Positions 42,550 through 50,941 of a stretch of 64,000 bases of DNA are shown one piece after another (the stretch's first letter is position 1; each line of letters opens with the position of its first letter). The stretch is from Ruminococcus hominis (GTDB taxonomy: Bacteria > Bacillota > Clostridia > Lachnospirales > Lachnospiraceae): contig NZ_JACOPE010000001.1 of the NCBI RefSeq assembly GCF_014287355.1, positions 1,302,001-1,366,000 of the forward strand, read 5' to 3'. A program made the translations under genes and the position numbers. The notes beneath the pieces are model-generated. The model was not told the DNA's origin. It ran no database searches and saw only the letters and a list, made by a program, of their open reading frames with translations.

Positions 42550-42640
42550 AAGTCTTGATTTTATTGGATTTCTTGGATGAAAGTATAGAATTTACACACT
42601 ATTTATACCTTTGGAAGACCGAATCGGCTTAGTTAGAATA
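42505..42640 (+). repeat. Diverged att-like module (copy 1)
   Basis: Reads on the + strand like the start of the phosphatase gene (VLFICHDSV then TAA), then AAGTCTTGATTTTATTGG... and TTTATACCTTTGGAAGACCG. The whole 110-base stretch aligns with 43850-43965. Interpreted as the end of an older integrative element. Confidence 0.55.
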
Positions 42641-42774
42641 GTAAAGACACAGGTTGAATCTTGCGTCTTTTTTCTTAGATTATGTGATCATATATTACTT
42701 GAAAAATTAAATAACACATGATAAATTATAAATGTGACGTAAAAAGAGTCACATTTTATAAAAAGGTGATTAAT

Positions 42775-43734
42775 ATGAAAGAATTTTTGGAAAAATCATT
42801 ACAGCAAAATGTAATAATGACGGAGAATAAAGAGGTATATAAAAAGCTCCCGTTAGCATATCGTGGAAGATATAATATTTTTACGGTAGAGATGAATGCT
42901 GTATTATGGATGGCTATTCATCCCAAAGAGGATGTCGGACTTGTTATGTTACGTAGAGACAGAGCTGGCGTAGAAAAAATGACAGGATTAAACTGTGCAA
43001 TATTTCTTGATCGAACTACATTTTATATAAAAGAAAAATTGATGGAAGAAGGAATTCCTTTTGTTATAGACGGAAAGCAAGTATTTCTTCCATTTATTGG
43101 TTATTTGCTGAGTAAGGAAAATGAAAGAGAATTGCCACCAGTTCATTTGATTTCGTTTTTGACACAAAAAATGCTTCTGATTGCCATTTATGAACGTTGG
43201 AATGAAGTGAGAGTATCTGGTGCGGCAAAACGTTTGGAAGTGTCAACAAAATCTGCAAGCCGGTGCTTTGATGAGTTGGAATATTTAAATGTTAAGGTGT
43301 TGGGCATGAAAGGTAAATCAAGAGTTATCAATATTCCGGATGACCGAGAACAATTATGGCAGCAGATTGAGAGTGTGTTAAGAAATCCAGTGATCCGAAG
43401 ATTTATATTGAGAAAAGATATGAAACTTGAAAAGAAAGCAGGTATTTCTGCTTTATGCGAGTATTCTCTTTTGTCCGATAACGCTTATCCTACCTATGCG
43501 GTAACGAAGAAAGAGCTGAAAGCTAGTGGAGTGAAAGAAGAAAAGCAAGCAAGTGAATTGGAAGAAATTGGATGTGTTGTTTTGGAAGTTGGATATTTCA
43601 CTGATTTTTTGGGAAAAGGCTTGCAGGACCCTTTGAGTGTAGTACTGTCACTGACAGAAGAAGAGCAAGAAGAGGAACGGGTAGATATTTCTATTAATGA
43701 GATGTTTGAGGAATATGTATGGTCAAGGGATTAG
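42775..43734 (+). CDS. AbiEi-like antitoxin/transcriptional regulator (tentative)
   Basis: 319 residues from ATG 42775 (RBS aaaggtg); an earlier in-frame ATG lacks one. Residues about 140-200 look like a winged helix (WNEVRVSGAAKRLEVSTKSASRCFDELEYL). It overlaps the start of a truncated gene whose first residues match nucleotidyltransferase toxins of AbiEii type, an arrangement seen in two-gene abortive-infection systems. The family assignment rests on that pairing and is uncertain. Confidence 0.5.
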   Translation: MKEFLEKSLQQNVIMTENKEVYKKLPLAYRGRYNIFTVEMNAVLWMAIHPKEDVGLVMLRRDRAGVEKMTGLNCAIFLDRTTFYIKEKLMEEGIPFVIDGKQVFLPFIGYLLSKENERELPPVHLISFLTQKMLLIAIYERWNEVRVSGAAKRLEVSTKSASRCFDELEYLNVKVLGMKGKSRVINIPDDREQLWQQIESVLRNPVIRRFILRKDMKLEKKAGISALCEYSLLSDNAYPTYAVTKKELKASGVKEEKQASELEEIGCVVLEVGYFTDFLGKGLQDPLSVVLSLTEEEQEEERVDISINEMFEEYVWSRD

Positions 43735-43880
43735 ATACATTTCAGAAGTACTTTAAAGATTATGAAGAACAGTATGTTTTAATAGGTGGCGCAGCCTGTG
43801 ATATTCTGTTTGAAAAACTAAGAAATGCGAGGTTATGCACAATGAAAAAAATACTATTTATCTGCCACGGCAATGTTTAA
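43719..43880 (+). pseudogene. AbiEii-like nucleotidyltransferase, truncated and fused to a phosphatase-gene relic
   Basis: 53 codons: MVKGLDTFQKYFKDYEEQYVLIGGAACDILFE resembles the N-terminus of AbiEii-type nucleotidyltransferase toxins (the GG..A.D motif), then the frame runs by chance through KLRNARLCTMKKILFICHGNV of the phosphatase relic and stops. The catalytic residues after GGA are lost, so there is no toxin. Confidence 0.6.
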
Positions 43881-43965
43881 GGGATGCCGTGAAAGCCTTG
43901 GTTTTAAAGGATTTTTTGATGATTGACGAATAATTTGCACCTTATTTACACCTTTGGAAGACCGG
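43816..43965 (+). repeat. Left att-like module: copy of the phosphatase gene 5' end plus element terminus
   Basis: 43816-43875 is nearly identical to 57899-57959, the leader and first codons of the intact phosphatase gene (ATG 43844, KILFICHGN). Beyond it the sequence aligns with copy 1 at 42505. CACCTTATTTACACCTTTGG at 43938-43957 resembles CACCTTATTTTACACCTTTT near the right end, as integrase arm sites would. Confidence 0.6.
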
Positions 43966-44055
43966 ATCGGAATAATAGAGAAAATAAAGAAATAGATAAA
44001 TATAACAGGAAGTAATTTTGTCATATTGGAAATAATTAAAATTTGCTGAACCGTG

Positions 44056-44083
44056 TTGATTTTTTTGATTGATTGAGTATAAT
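44056..44083 (+). promoter_or_regulatory. Promoter of the structured leader RNA
   Basis: TTGATT (44056-44061), 16-bp spacer, TATAAT (44078-44083). Transcription would start near 44090, 275 bases before the PBECR4 gene. Confidence 0.6.
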
Positions 44084-44089
44084 GAAAGT

Positions 44090-44343
44090 AAGAACAGAAA
44101 TGTTCTCGATGTAAGAGCATCGTTAAAAGTTGGGCTGCAGGTGGAGCAGGATAAAATTCCATCTCATTAGATGTCTTAACTGGGCATCGAGCTTGGCAAC
44201 TTGGATAAAGTTGTAGTCCACGTGGGGGACTTAATGATTTTCACGTCATTATTGATATCTTAACTGGATATCGAGGCTGACAACCAGCAGAAAACTCTTT
44301 TTAAAAGAAATTCTTAGAGGAGTGTGGTTAAGTATCACACTCC
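44090..44343 (+). ncRNA. Structured repeat RNA upstream of the PBECR4 gene (candidate antitoxin RNA or regulator)
   Basis: GAACA-GAAA-TGTTC (44092-44105) and CGATG-TAAGAG-CATCG (44107-44122) hairpins, then two 31-nt repeats at 44170-44200 and 44254-44284 (25/31 identical, period 84). In each, positions 1-6 pair with 14-19, and the differences keep pairing (G-C in one, A-T in the other). CAACTT / AAGTTG (44197-44213) and AATGA / TCATT hairpins lie between. A terminal hairpin AGAGGAGTGTG / CACACTCCTCT (about 44316-44346) ends 18 bases before the ATG. No known RNA family was recognised. Confidence 0.55.
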
Positions 44344-44363
44344 TCTTTATGTATGAGGTGTAA

Positions 44364-45002
44364 ATGGCAACAAAGGTAGATAAGAAAAACGCAATACGAC
44401 AAGGTATTATAGAGGCGGCAATTGTATATAGCCAGAGTTTGGCGGGTAAAACGTTTCTGTATGTATATGGAGATGAATATTTTGAAGTTTCTTTTCCGGT
44501 GGATCATTTTCTGCATTTAACAGGAGTGGAGACAATACTTTCTGCAAAGGATTTTTATAGGAATGCAAAAAAGGCTATTCTTACAAATAATCAGTTCTAT
44601 TTTGATGCAAGACATATATATGCAAATGCCAAAAAGAAACTGCCATGTTTGAAGCGGTTGCCAGAATTAACAAATGAGATGGTTTGTGTTCTTAAGGATA
44701 TGCAGACTATGACAATTACATATAAGCTCAGCGTTACAAATTTGGAATTTACATTGGGGCTGACAGAAAACACAGATAGAGGTGGAAACAAGATTAATGA
44801 TTTTTTCTTGCCAATGTCTTTGCGAGTTAAGGATTCATCTGTTGAAAAAAGTAACGATGGAGAAATCATAGATTTCATTTTTTCAAAGGATGCCAGTGTA
44901 GCGAAGTATGATATTTTATTGGTTGAAGATAAGGATAAGAAAATTCCAGGTTGCATAAAGCATTTGATTAGTGACAGCTTTTATTATGAAGCAAATGAAT
45001 AA
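44364..45002 (+). CDS. PBECR4-type (BECR-fold nuclease-like) protein
   Basis: 212 residues. Sequence segments such as LAGKTFLYVYGDEYFEVSFP, DHFLHLTGVET, CLKRLPELTNEMVCVLKDM and TLGLTENTDR match my recollection of the PBECR4 family (phage Barnase/EndoU/Colicin/RelE-like nuclease). Catalytic residues cannot be assigned with confidence. GAGGTG is 5 bases before the ATG. It stands alone behind a long structured leader and a terminator-like hairpin; a truncated copy with the same hairpin is at 11.5 kb. RNase toxin activity is inferred. Confidence 0.72.
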   Translation: MATKVDKKNAIRQGIIEAAIVYSQSLAGKTFLYVYGDEYFEVSFPVDHFLHLTGVETILSAKDFYRNAKKAILTNNQFYFDARHIYANAKKKLPCLKRLPELTNEMVCVLKDMQTMTITYKLSVTNLEFTLGLTENTDRGGNKINDFFLPMSLRVKDSSVEKSNDGEIIDFIFSKDASVAKYDILLVEDKDKKIPGCIKHLISDSFYYEANE

Positions 45003-45021
45003 TTACATATAAAATAATCAG

Positions 45022-45050
45022 AGCATCGGGGAACTGGTGCTTTTTGTTTT
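45022..45050 (+). terminator. Terminator after the PBECR4 gene
   Basis: AGCATC / GGTGCT stem with an 8-base loop and TTTTTGTTTT. Confidence 0.65.
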
Positions 45051-45384
45051 GTAGGGAAATAGGAGTTATTGTATATGTTTAGACAAGACAAATTAGAAAG
45101 GAAGATCCTTCTACCGTAGCAGATGACAACTTTCATTTCATGACTGCTTTTTCTCTTGTCCGCCAACTGATCGGCACCCGAAGTTGTCCGGAAAAATCGG
45201 ATTTTATGTGTTAGTTTACATGATAGGCATCCGTTTTAATAAATCTATCTGAATAGGAAATAGTTGCTATATCGGCTAAAAAAACAGCACAATAGATAAA
45301 ATGAATGGTGTTTTTGCCGATAGTGTGATATACTAATCAGTAGATTAGTACGTTTTGGAGTTGATTTATGATGGAGGATGGTAG
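45051..45384. other. Gene-free stretch before fic
   Basis: No gene recognised. Ends with a 20-bp palindrome TACTAATC (45331-45338) / GATTAGTA (45343-45350) 35 bp before the fic ATG, a likely operator for the HTH-bearing Fic protein. Confidence 0.5.
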
Positions 45385-46275
45385 ATGAAATACCTTTTAG
45401 TTGCTGATATAGCAAAAAAATGGAATGTGTCAGAGCGCAGTGTTAGAAATTACTGTGCCCAGGGGCGTGTGAATGGTGCGTTTCTTACTGGTAAGACATG
45501 GAATATTCCAGAAAACGCAGAGAAACCAGAGCGTATCAATAAGAAAAAAGAAGAACCGATTACGCTGCTGGATATTCTAAAAGAGCAGAAGACCAGTAAA
45601 TATACTGGTGGGATTTATCATAAGACACAGATTGATTTGACCTATAATTCTAACCATATGGAGGGAAGTCGCCTGACACACGATCAAACTAGATATATCT
45701 TTGAAACCAATACTATTGGCGTAGAAAAAGAAGTGCTGAATGTGGATGATGTGATCGAAACGGCAAATCACTTCCGGTGCATTGACATGATTATTGATCA
45801 TGCAAAAGCGACTTTGACGGAGAAATTCATCAAAGAACTTCACTTGATTTTGAAGAACGGCACCAGCGATTCTAGAAAAGATTGGTTTGCTGTTGGTGAT
45901 TATAAGAAACTTCCGAATGAAGTCGGTGGTATGAATACCGCACTTCCGGAAAAAGTTGCCGATAAAATGAAGGCATTGCTGACGGAATACAACGCCAAAG
46001 AAGAAAAGACCTTTGAGGATATTCTTGACTTCCATGTGAAGTTTGAGCGAATTCATCCGTTCCAGGATGGTAATGGGCGTGTGGGCAGATTGATTATGTT
46101 TAAGGAGTGTCTAAAATACAATATTGTTCCGTTCATTATTGAGGATAATTTGAAGCTGTTCTATTATCGTGGATTGAAGGAATGGGACAACGAAAAAGGT
46201 TATCTGACCGATACCTGTCTGACAGCACAAGATAAGTATAAGGCGTATTTGGATTATTTTAGGATTGAATATTAA
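45385..46275 (+). CDS. Fic family protein with N-terminal HTH (class II, self-inhibited)
   Basis: 296 residues. An N-terminal helix-turn-helix (VADIAKKWNVSERSVRNYC) precedes the Fic domain. Inhibitory motif SNHMEG, fitting (S/T)xxxE(G/N), near residue 89 lies before the catalytic HPFQDGNGRVGR (near 219-230), which places it in class II, where the inhibitory helix is in the same protein. It should AMPylate a target protein; the HTH and the palindrome upstream suggest autoregulation. Confidence 0.92.
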   Translation: MKYLLVADIAKKWNVSERSVRNYCAQGRVNGAFLTGKTWNIPENAEKPERINKKKEEPITLLDILKEQKTSKYTGGIYHKTQIDLTYNSNHMEGSRLTHDQTRYIFETNTIGVEKEVLNVDDVIETANHFRCIDMIIDHAKATLTEKFIKELHLILKNGTSDSRKDWFAVGDYKKLPNEVGGMNTALPEKVADKMKALLTEYNAKEEKTFEDILDFHVKFERIHPFQDGNGRVGRLIMFKECLKYNIVPFIIEDNLKLFYYRGLKEWDNEKGYLTDTCLTAQDKYKAYLDYFRIEY

Positions 46276-46363
46276 ACGAGCTAATTTCCAGACTATATAA
46301 TAGCTAAAATGACTTTTGGAAAAAGGCAAACAAAGAATTGAGTTATAAATGGAGAAAGCGGAT

Positions 46364-47023
46364 ATGAATGACAAAAAAGGTGTAATATATATTCTCACAA
46401 ATCCTTCTTTTCCAGATTATGTGAAAATAGGATATGCAGATAATATAGATAAACGATTGAAACAATTGAATCGCAGCGAATGTATTCCATTCGCATTCCG
46501 AGTATATGCGACATACGAAGTGAATTCAAGATTGTCAGATTTGAAGTTACATGCGATTATTGATAAGTTGAATCCTGATTTACGTTCTGTTGATGAATTT
46601 AATGGTCAGAAAAGAGTGCGTGAATTCTACGCAATGAAGCCAGAAGAAGCATACGCAATTTTGGAGGCAATGGCAGAAATTCACGATTGCAAGGAGAATC
46701 TGAAATTAGTTGTTCCAAGTGATGTAGAAGCACAGGAGGAACAGTTGGCACAGGAAATTGACACAGAGAGCCATGAAAAAGCGGAGAATTTTTCATTTGC
46801 AAAATGTCAGATTTATGTTGGAGAAGAAATTGAATATTATGATGATCCAAGTATTAAGTGCAAGGTTGTTGGGGACAGAAAAGTGGAGTATCAAGGAAAA
46901 GAAATGTCGTTGACGGCTGCTGCAAAACTCATATCTGGAAAGAAATATTCGATTGCAGGTCCGAGATTTTTTAAATATAAAGGCGAGTGGTTAAATGATA
47001 TTAGGGCTCGTATAGGATTTTAA
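46364..47023 (+). CDS. GIY-YIG nuclease-like (T5orf172) protein with DUF4357
   Basis: About 219 residues from ATG 46364 (ggag 9 bases upstream; ATG 46349 overlaps that site). GVIYILTNPSFPDYVKIGYAD contains the GIY-YIG-like strand pair of T5orf172 proteins; the C-terminal part (MSLTAAAKLISGKKYSIAGPRFFKYKGEWL) is DUF4357. Often found beside restriction systems; nuclease activity is likely but unproven. Confidence 0.85.
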   Translation: MNDKKGVIYILTNPSFPDYVKIGYADNIDKRLKQLNRSECIPFAFRVYATYEVNSRLSDLKLHAIIDKLNPDLRSVDEFNGQKRVREFYAMKPEEAYAILEAMAEIHDCKENLKLVVPSDVEAQEEQLAQEIDTESHEKAENFSFAKCQIYVGEEIEYYDDPSIKCKVVGDRKVEYQGKEMSLTAAAKLISGKKYSIAGPRFFKYKGEWLNDIRARIGF

Positions 47024-47090
47024 TTTTACCAATGATGTTCTGATAATATTTGTTATCAGGAACTATCTACAGAAGAGGGAGGCTGTATTC

Positions 47091-49460
47091 ATGACGATAA
47101 TATCTAAAAAGCAGATGTCCGAAGAAGATATAAAGCTTCAATATATTACACCAGCGATTACGGCAAAATGGGACATCAAGAAAATAACGATGGAAACCAA
47201 TATAACAGATGGAAAAATTAATCTGAAGGGGAATTTTATTACCAGAGAAAAGCCGAAACGTGCAGATTATGTTCTATATTTGAATCCTAACAATCCGATT
47301 GCGATTGTAGAAGCAAAAGATAATAAACATAGTATTTCACATGGTTTACAGCAGGCGATGGCCTATGCCAGTATGTTGGATATTCCGTTTGCTTATAGTT
47401 CAAATGGAGACGGATTTTTTGAACATGATTTTCTGACTGGGAAAGAGCGTGAATTAGATCTTGATGAATTTCCAACAGAAGAAGAGCTATATTGCAGATA
47501 CAAAAATGGAGCAAATAATGGAGAAGGTCTGTCAGAAAATCAGGAAAAAATGATTCAACAGCCATATTATAGTAGCCAGAAGACATATCCGCCTCGTTAT
47601 TATCAACGTATTGCAATTAATCGAACAGTAGATGCAATTTCCATGGGTAAAGATCGCCTGCTTTTAGTTATGGCAACCGGAACTGGAAAAACATATACAG
47701 CGTTTCAAATAGTATACAGGTTATTAAAAAGTGGTATGAAAAGCAAAATACTTTATCTTGCTGACCGTAATAATCTCGTGGATCAGTCTATTCAACAGGA
47801 CTTTGCACCATTAGAAAAAGTAATACATAAAGTTAATTTTTCAAAGGATGATCCGAGTACGATTACGTCATATCAGGTTTATTTTTCATTGTATCAACAG
47901 TTGGCAGGTGGAAATGATGACCAGGAAGAGGATATTAATAATACAATTCTTAAACTGAAACAGTTATTTAGACCTGATTTTTTTGATTTGATCATCGTAG
48001 ACGAGTGTCATAGAGGTTCAGCCAAAAAAGAAAGCAACTGGAGGAAAATACTGGAATATTTTGCATCAGCAACACAGATTGGTATGACTGCTACACCAAA
48101 AGAAACAAAATATATATCAAACATTGATTATTTTGGTGAACCGATTTACACATACAGCTTAAAAGAAGGCATAGAGGATGGATTCCTTGCTCCATTTAAG
48201 GTAATTAATGTTATGACAGATATTGGAGAAGGGTGGAGACCTCGTAAAGGACAATGTGATATTTACGGAAATGAAATTGAAGATCGAATTTATACCAATA
48301 GTGATTATGATTACAATATTATTATAGAAGACCGTATTCAACAGGTTGCAGCAGAAATTACAAATTATCTAAAAAGCACAGATCGTATGGCAAAAACAAT
48401 TGTATTTTGTGCGACAGAAGATGCGGCAGAAAGAATGAGGGTAGCATTAGTAAATCAGAATTCGGACATGGTACAAAAAAATCCTGATTATGTGGTTCGG
48501 ATTACCGGTAGTGATACATATGGAAAAAGCAAGTTAGACTATTTTATATCTGTCAGAGAAAAATATCCGGTAATTGCTACAACTTCAAAATTATTATCCA
48601 CAGGATCAGACTGTAAAATGACAAAATTGATTGTGCTGGATGAAATGATTGGTTCCATGACAGAGTTTAAGCAAATTATAGGTCGTGGAACACGTTTACG
48701 GGAAAAAGAAGGAAAAACACATTTTGTTGTTATGGATTTCCGAAATGTCAGTAGATTATTTGCCGATCCAGATTGGGATGGTCCAATTGAGATGGACGAG
48801 GATTTTAATCCTAAGTCCGGGTCGGGAAAAAATACTAAACCACCTGTAGGACCAGGCCCCGATCCTGTAGATCCAAAGCAGCCGAAGCCAATTGTGAATC
48901 GTGATGGATGTCAGGTGAAAATTGTCTATAAGACTGTATCCGTTTATGACGCAAATGGAAAATTGCTTCGTCAAGAAAGCATTATCGACTACACGAAGGA
49001 GAATATTCTGGGTGCATATGCTTCTTTGGATAATTTTATTCGAAAATGGTCGGCAGAAGAAAAGAAAGAAAAAATCAGGGGACTTTTGCGTGAACAGGGG
49101 ATTGATCTTGAAACATTGAAGGAAGATCAGGGAATGTCAGATGTTGATGATTTTGACTTTATATGTCATGTTGCATTTGATAAGAAACCATTGACACGCA
49201 AAGAACGTGCTGAAAATGTTAAGAAAAGAGATTTCCTGAATAAATATAGTGGTGCTGCCAGAGAAGTATTAGAGGCATTATTGGACAAATATATGAATAC
49301 GGGAATATATGAAATAGAAAAGACAGAAATATTGAAACTGGATCCTTTTATGAAAATGGGAAAGCCACAGAAGATAGCTTCTTATTTTGGCGGTAAGGAT
49401 GGATATTTAAAAGCAGTGAAAGAACTGGAAAATGCAATTTATGATGGAGGAGCAGCATAA
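47091..49460 (+). CDS. hsdR: Type I restriction enzyme R subunit (EcoEI-like)
   Basis: 789 residues. N-terminal PD-(D/E)xK nuclease region (RADYVLYLNPNNPIAIVEAKDN, near 65-85), helicase motor with Walker A ATGTGKTYTA (near 200), DECH box IIVDECHRGSAK (near 302), TATPKE, and GRGTRLREKEGK motif VI. Translocates DNA and cuts unmethylated sites with HsdM and HsdS. Two bases before hsdM. Confidence 0.95.
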   Translation: MTIISKKQMSEEDIKLQYITPAITAKWDIKKITMETNITDGKINLKGNFITREKPKRADYVLYLNPNNPIAIVEAKDNKHSISHGLQQAMAYASMLDIPFAYSSNGDGFFEHDFLTGKERELDLDEFPTEEELYCRYKNGANNGEGLSENQEKMIQQPYYSSQKTYPPRYYQRIAINRTVDAISMGKDRLLLVMATGTGKTYTAFQIVYRLLKSGMKSKILYLADRNNLVDQSIQQDFAPLEKVIHKVNFSKDDPSTITSYQVYFSLYQQLAGGNDDQEEDINNTILKLKQLFRPDFFDLIIVDECHRGSAKKESNWRKILEYFASATQIGMTATPKETKYISNIDYFGEPIYTYSLKEGIEDGFLAPFKVINVMTDIGEGWRPRKGQCDIYGNEIEDRIYTNSDYDYNIIIEDRIQQVAAEITNYLKSTDRMAKTIVFCATEDAAERMRVALVNQNSDMVQKNPDYVVRITGSDTYGKSKLDYFISVREKYPVIATTSKLLSTGSDCKMTKLIVLDEMIGSMTEFKQIIGRGTRLREKEGKTHFVVMDFRNVSRLFADPDWDGPIEMDEDFNPKSGSGKNTKPPVGPGPDPVDPKQPKPIVNRDGCQVKIVYKTVSVYDANGKLLRQESIIDYTKENILGAYASLDNFIRKWSAEEKKEKIRGLLREQGIDLETLKEDQGMSDVDDFDFICHVAFDKKPLTRKERAENVKKRDFLNKYSGAAREVLEALLDKYMNTGIYEIEKTEILKLDPFMKMGKPQKIASYFGGKDGYLKAVKELENAIYDGGAA

Positions 49461-49462
49461 GA

Positions 49463-50941
49463 ATGGGAAATATGTCAAATTTTGTAAAAAGAGTAAGAGA
49501 TATCATGCGTAATGATGCGGGTATCAATGGTGATGCACAGCGTATTGAGCAGATAGCATGGATGCTCTTTTTGAAAGTATATGATGCAAAAGAACAGGAT
49601 TGGGAATGGGATGAAGAAGACTATCAGTCCATTATTCCAGAAAAATGTCGTTGGAGAAACTGGGGACATGATGAAGATGGAAAAGGAATGACAGGAGATA
49701 TTCTCTTGGATTTCGTAAACAATACATTGTTTCCAACGTTGAAAAATCTTCCAGTCAATGCAGATACTCCAATAAAAAAGGCTATTGTGCAGACAACATT
49801 TGCTGATGCGAATAACTATATGAAAGATGGTGTTCTTCTACGTCAGGTTATTGGTGTAATTGATGAGTTGGATTTGACAGATTATGAAGAAAGTCATGCT
49901 TTTGGAGAAATTTATGAAACAATTTTGAAAGAATTACAGAGTGCAGGCTCTTCTGGAGAGTTTTACACACCTCGTGCAGTGACAGATTTTATGGCACAGA
50001 TGATAAAACCACAGATAGGCGAAAAAATGGCAGATTTTGCTTGTGGTACAGGTGGATTTATCACAAGCTGGTTAAAAGAACTAAAGAAAAAGGTTAAGAC
50101 AACCGAGGATGAAGAAATGTATGCAAACTCTATATATGGAATTGAAAAGAAGCAATTTCCGTATATGCTTTGTATCACAAATATGTTATTACATGATTTA
50201 GATGTTCCTCAGGTTTTCCATGACAACACATTGTTGAGAGATGTTCTTGATTACACAGAGGATGATCAGGTGGATGTTATTCTTATGAATCCTCCCTATG
50301 GAGGCTCAGAGAAAACAGAAGTCAAAAATCATTTTCCATCCGATCTTGCGAGCAGTGAGACGGCAGATCTTTTTATGTCAGTTATTATGTATCGTTTGAA
50401 AGAAAATGGTAGAGCAGCGGTAATTTTACCAGATGGATTTTTATTTGGAACAGACAATGCAAAAGTAGCCATTAAAACAAAACTGTTTTCTGCGTTTAAT
50501 GTACACACAATTGTTCGTATGCCTGGAAGTGTTTTTTCTCCGTATACATCAATCACAACCAATATTTTGTTCTTTGATAGAAATGGTACTACAAAAGAAA
50601 CATGGTTTTACCGTCTGGATATGCCAGAAGGATACAAGCATTTCAGTAAGACAAAACCTATGAAATCAGAGCATTTTGCACCGGCAGTCGAATGGTGGGA
50701 AAACCGCCAGGAAATACAGGAAGAGGGATTTGATAAGGCAAAGAAATACAGCATTGATGAAATCAAAGAGAAGAACTATAACATAGACCTTTGCGGATAT
50801 CCTCATGAGGAAGAAGAAATTTTACCACCAAAGGAATTGATTCAGCAGTATCAGGAAAAAAGAGCCAGTTTAAATGCTGATATTGATAGAATTCTGGCGC
50901 AGATAACTGATATTTTGGGAATAAATCTGGAGGAGAACTAA
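49463..50941 (+). CDS. hsdM: Type I restriction-modification DNA methyltransferase
   Basis: 492 residues. SAM-binding motif FACGTGGF near 192, catalytic NPPYGG near 275, N-terminal HsdM helical domain (FVKRVRDIMRND) and the SGEFYTPRAVTDFM segment. Makes N6-methyladenine. Its stop overlaps the hsdS start by one base (TAATG). Confidence 0.96.
   Translation: MGNMSNFVKRVRDIMRNDAGINGDAQRIEQIAWMLFLKVYDAKEQDWEWDEEDYQSIIPEKCRWRNWGHDEDGKGMTGDILLDFVNNTLFPTLKNLPVNADTPIKKAIVQTTFADANNYMKDGVLLRQVIGVIDELDLTDYEESHAFGEIYETILKELQSAGSSGEFYTPRAVTDFMAQMIKPQIGEKMADFACGTGGFITSWLKELKKKVKTTEDEEMYANSIYGIEKKQFPYMLCITNMLLHDLDVPQVFHDNTLLRDVLDYTEDDQVDVILMNPPYGGSEKTEVKNHFPSDLASSETADLFMSVIMYRLKENGRAAVILPDGFLFGTDNAKVAIKTKLFSAFNVHTIVRMPGSVFSPYTSITTNILFFDRNGTTKETWFYRLDMPEGYKHFSKTKPMKSEHFAPAVEWWENRQEIQEEGFDKAKKYSIDEIKEKNYNIDLCGYPHEEEEILPPKELIQQYQEKRASLNADIDRILAQITDILGINLEEN

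Noticed and set aside
42378..42632. 84-codon frame ending LDFLDESIEFTH as an integrase C-terminus
   Set aside because: Most of it is antisense to the S24 gene; only the last third aligns with the other att-like copy, so a protein is not supported, although the DNA repeat is.
44170..44284. The two 31-nt repeats as a CRISPR array
   Set aside because: Only two diverged copies, with a 53-base structured spacer, no cas genes, and differences that preserve stem pairing, which fits an RNA element.
45048..45240. Possible gene or IS remnant after the PBECR4 terminator
   Set aside because: Broken by stops in all frames, with no inverted-repeat ends or transposase motifs seen.
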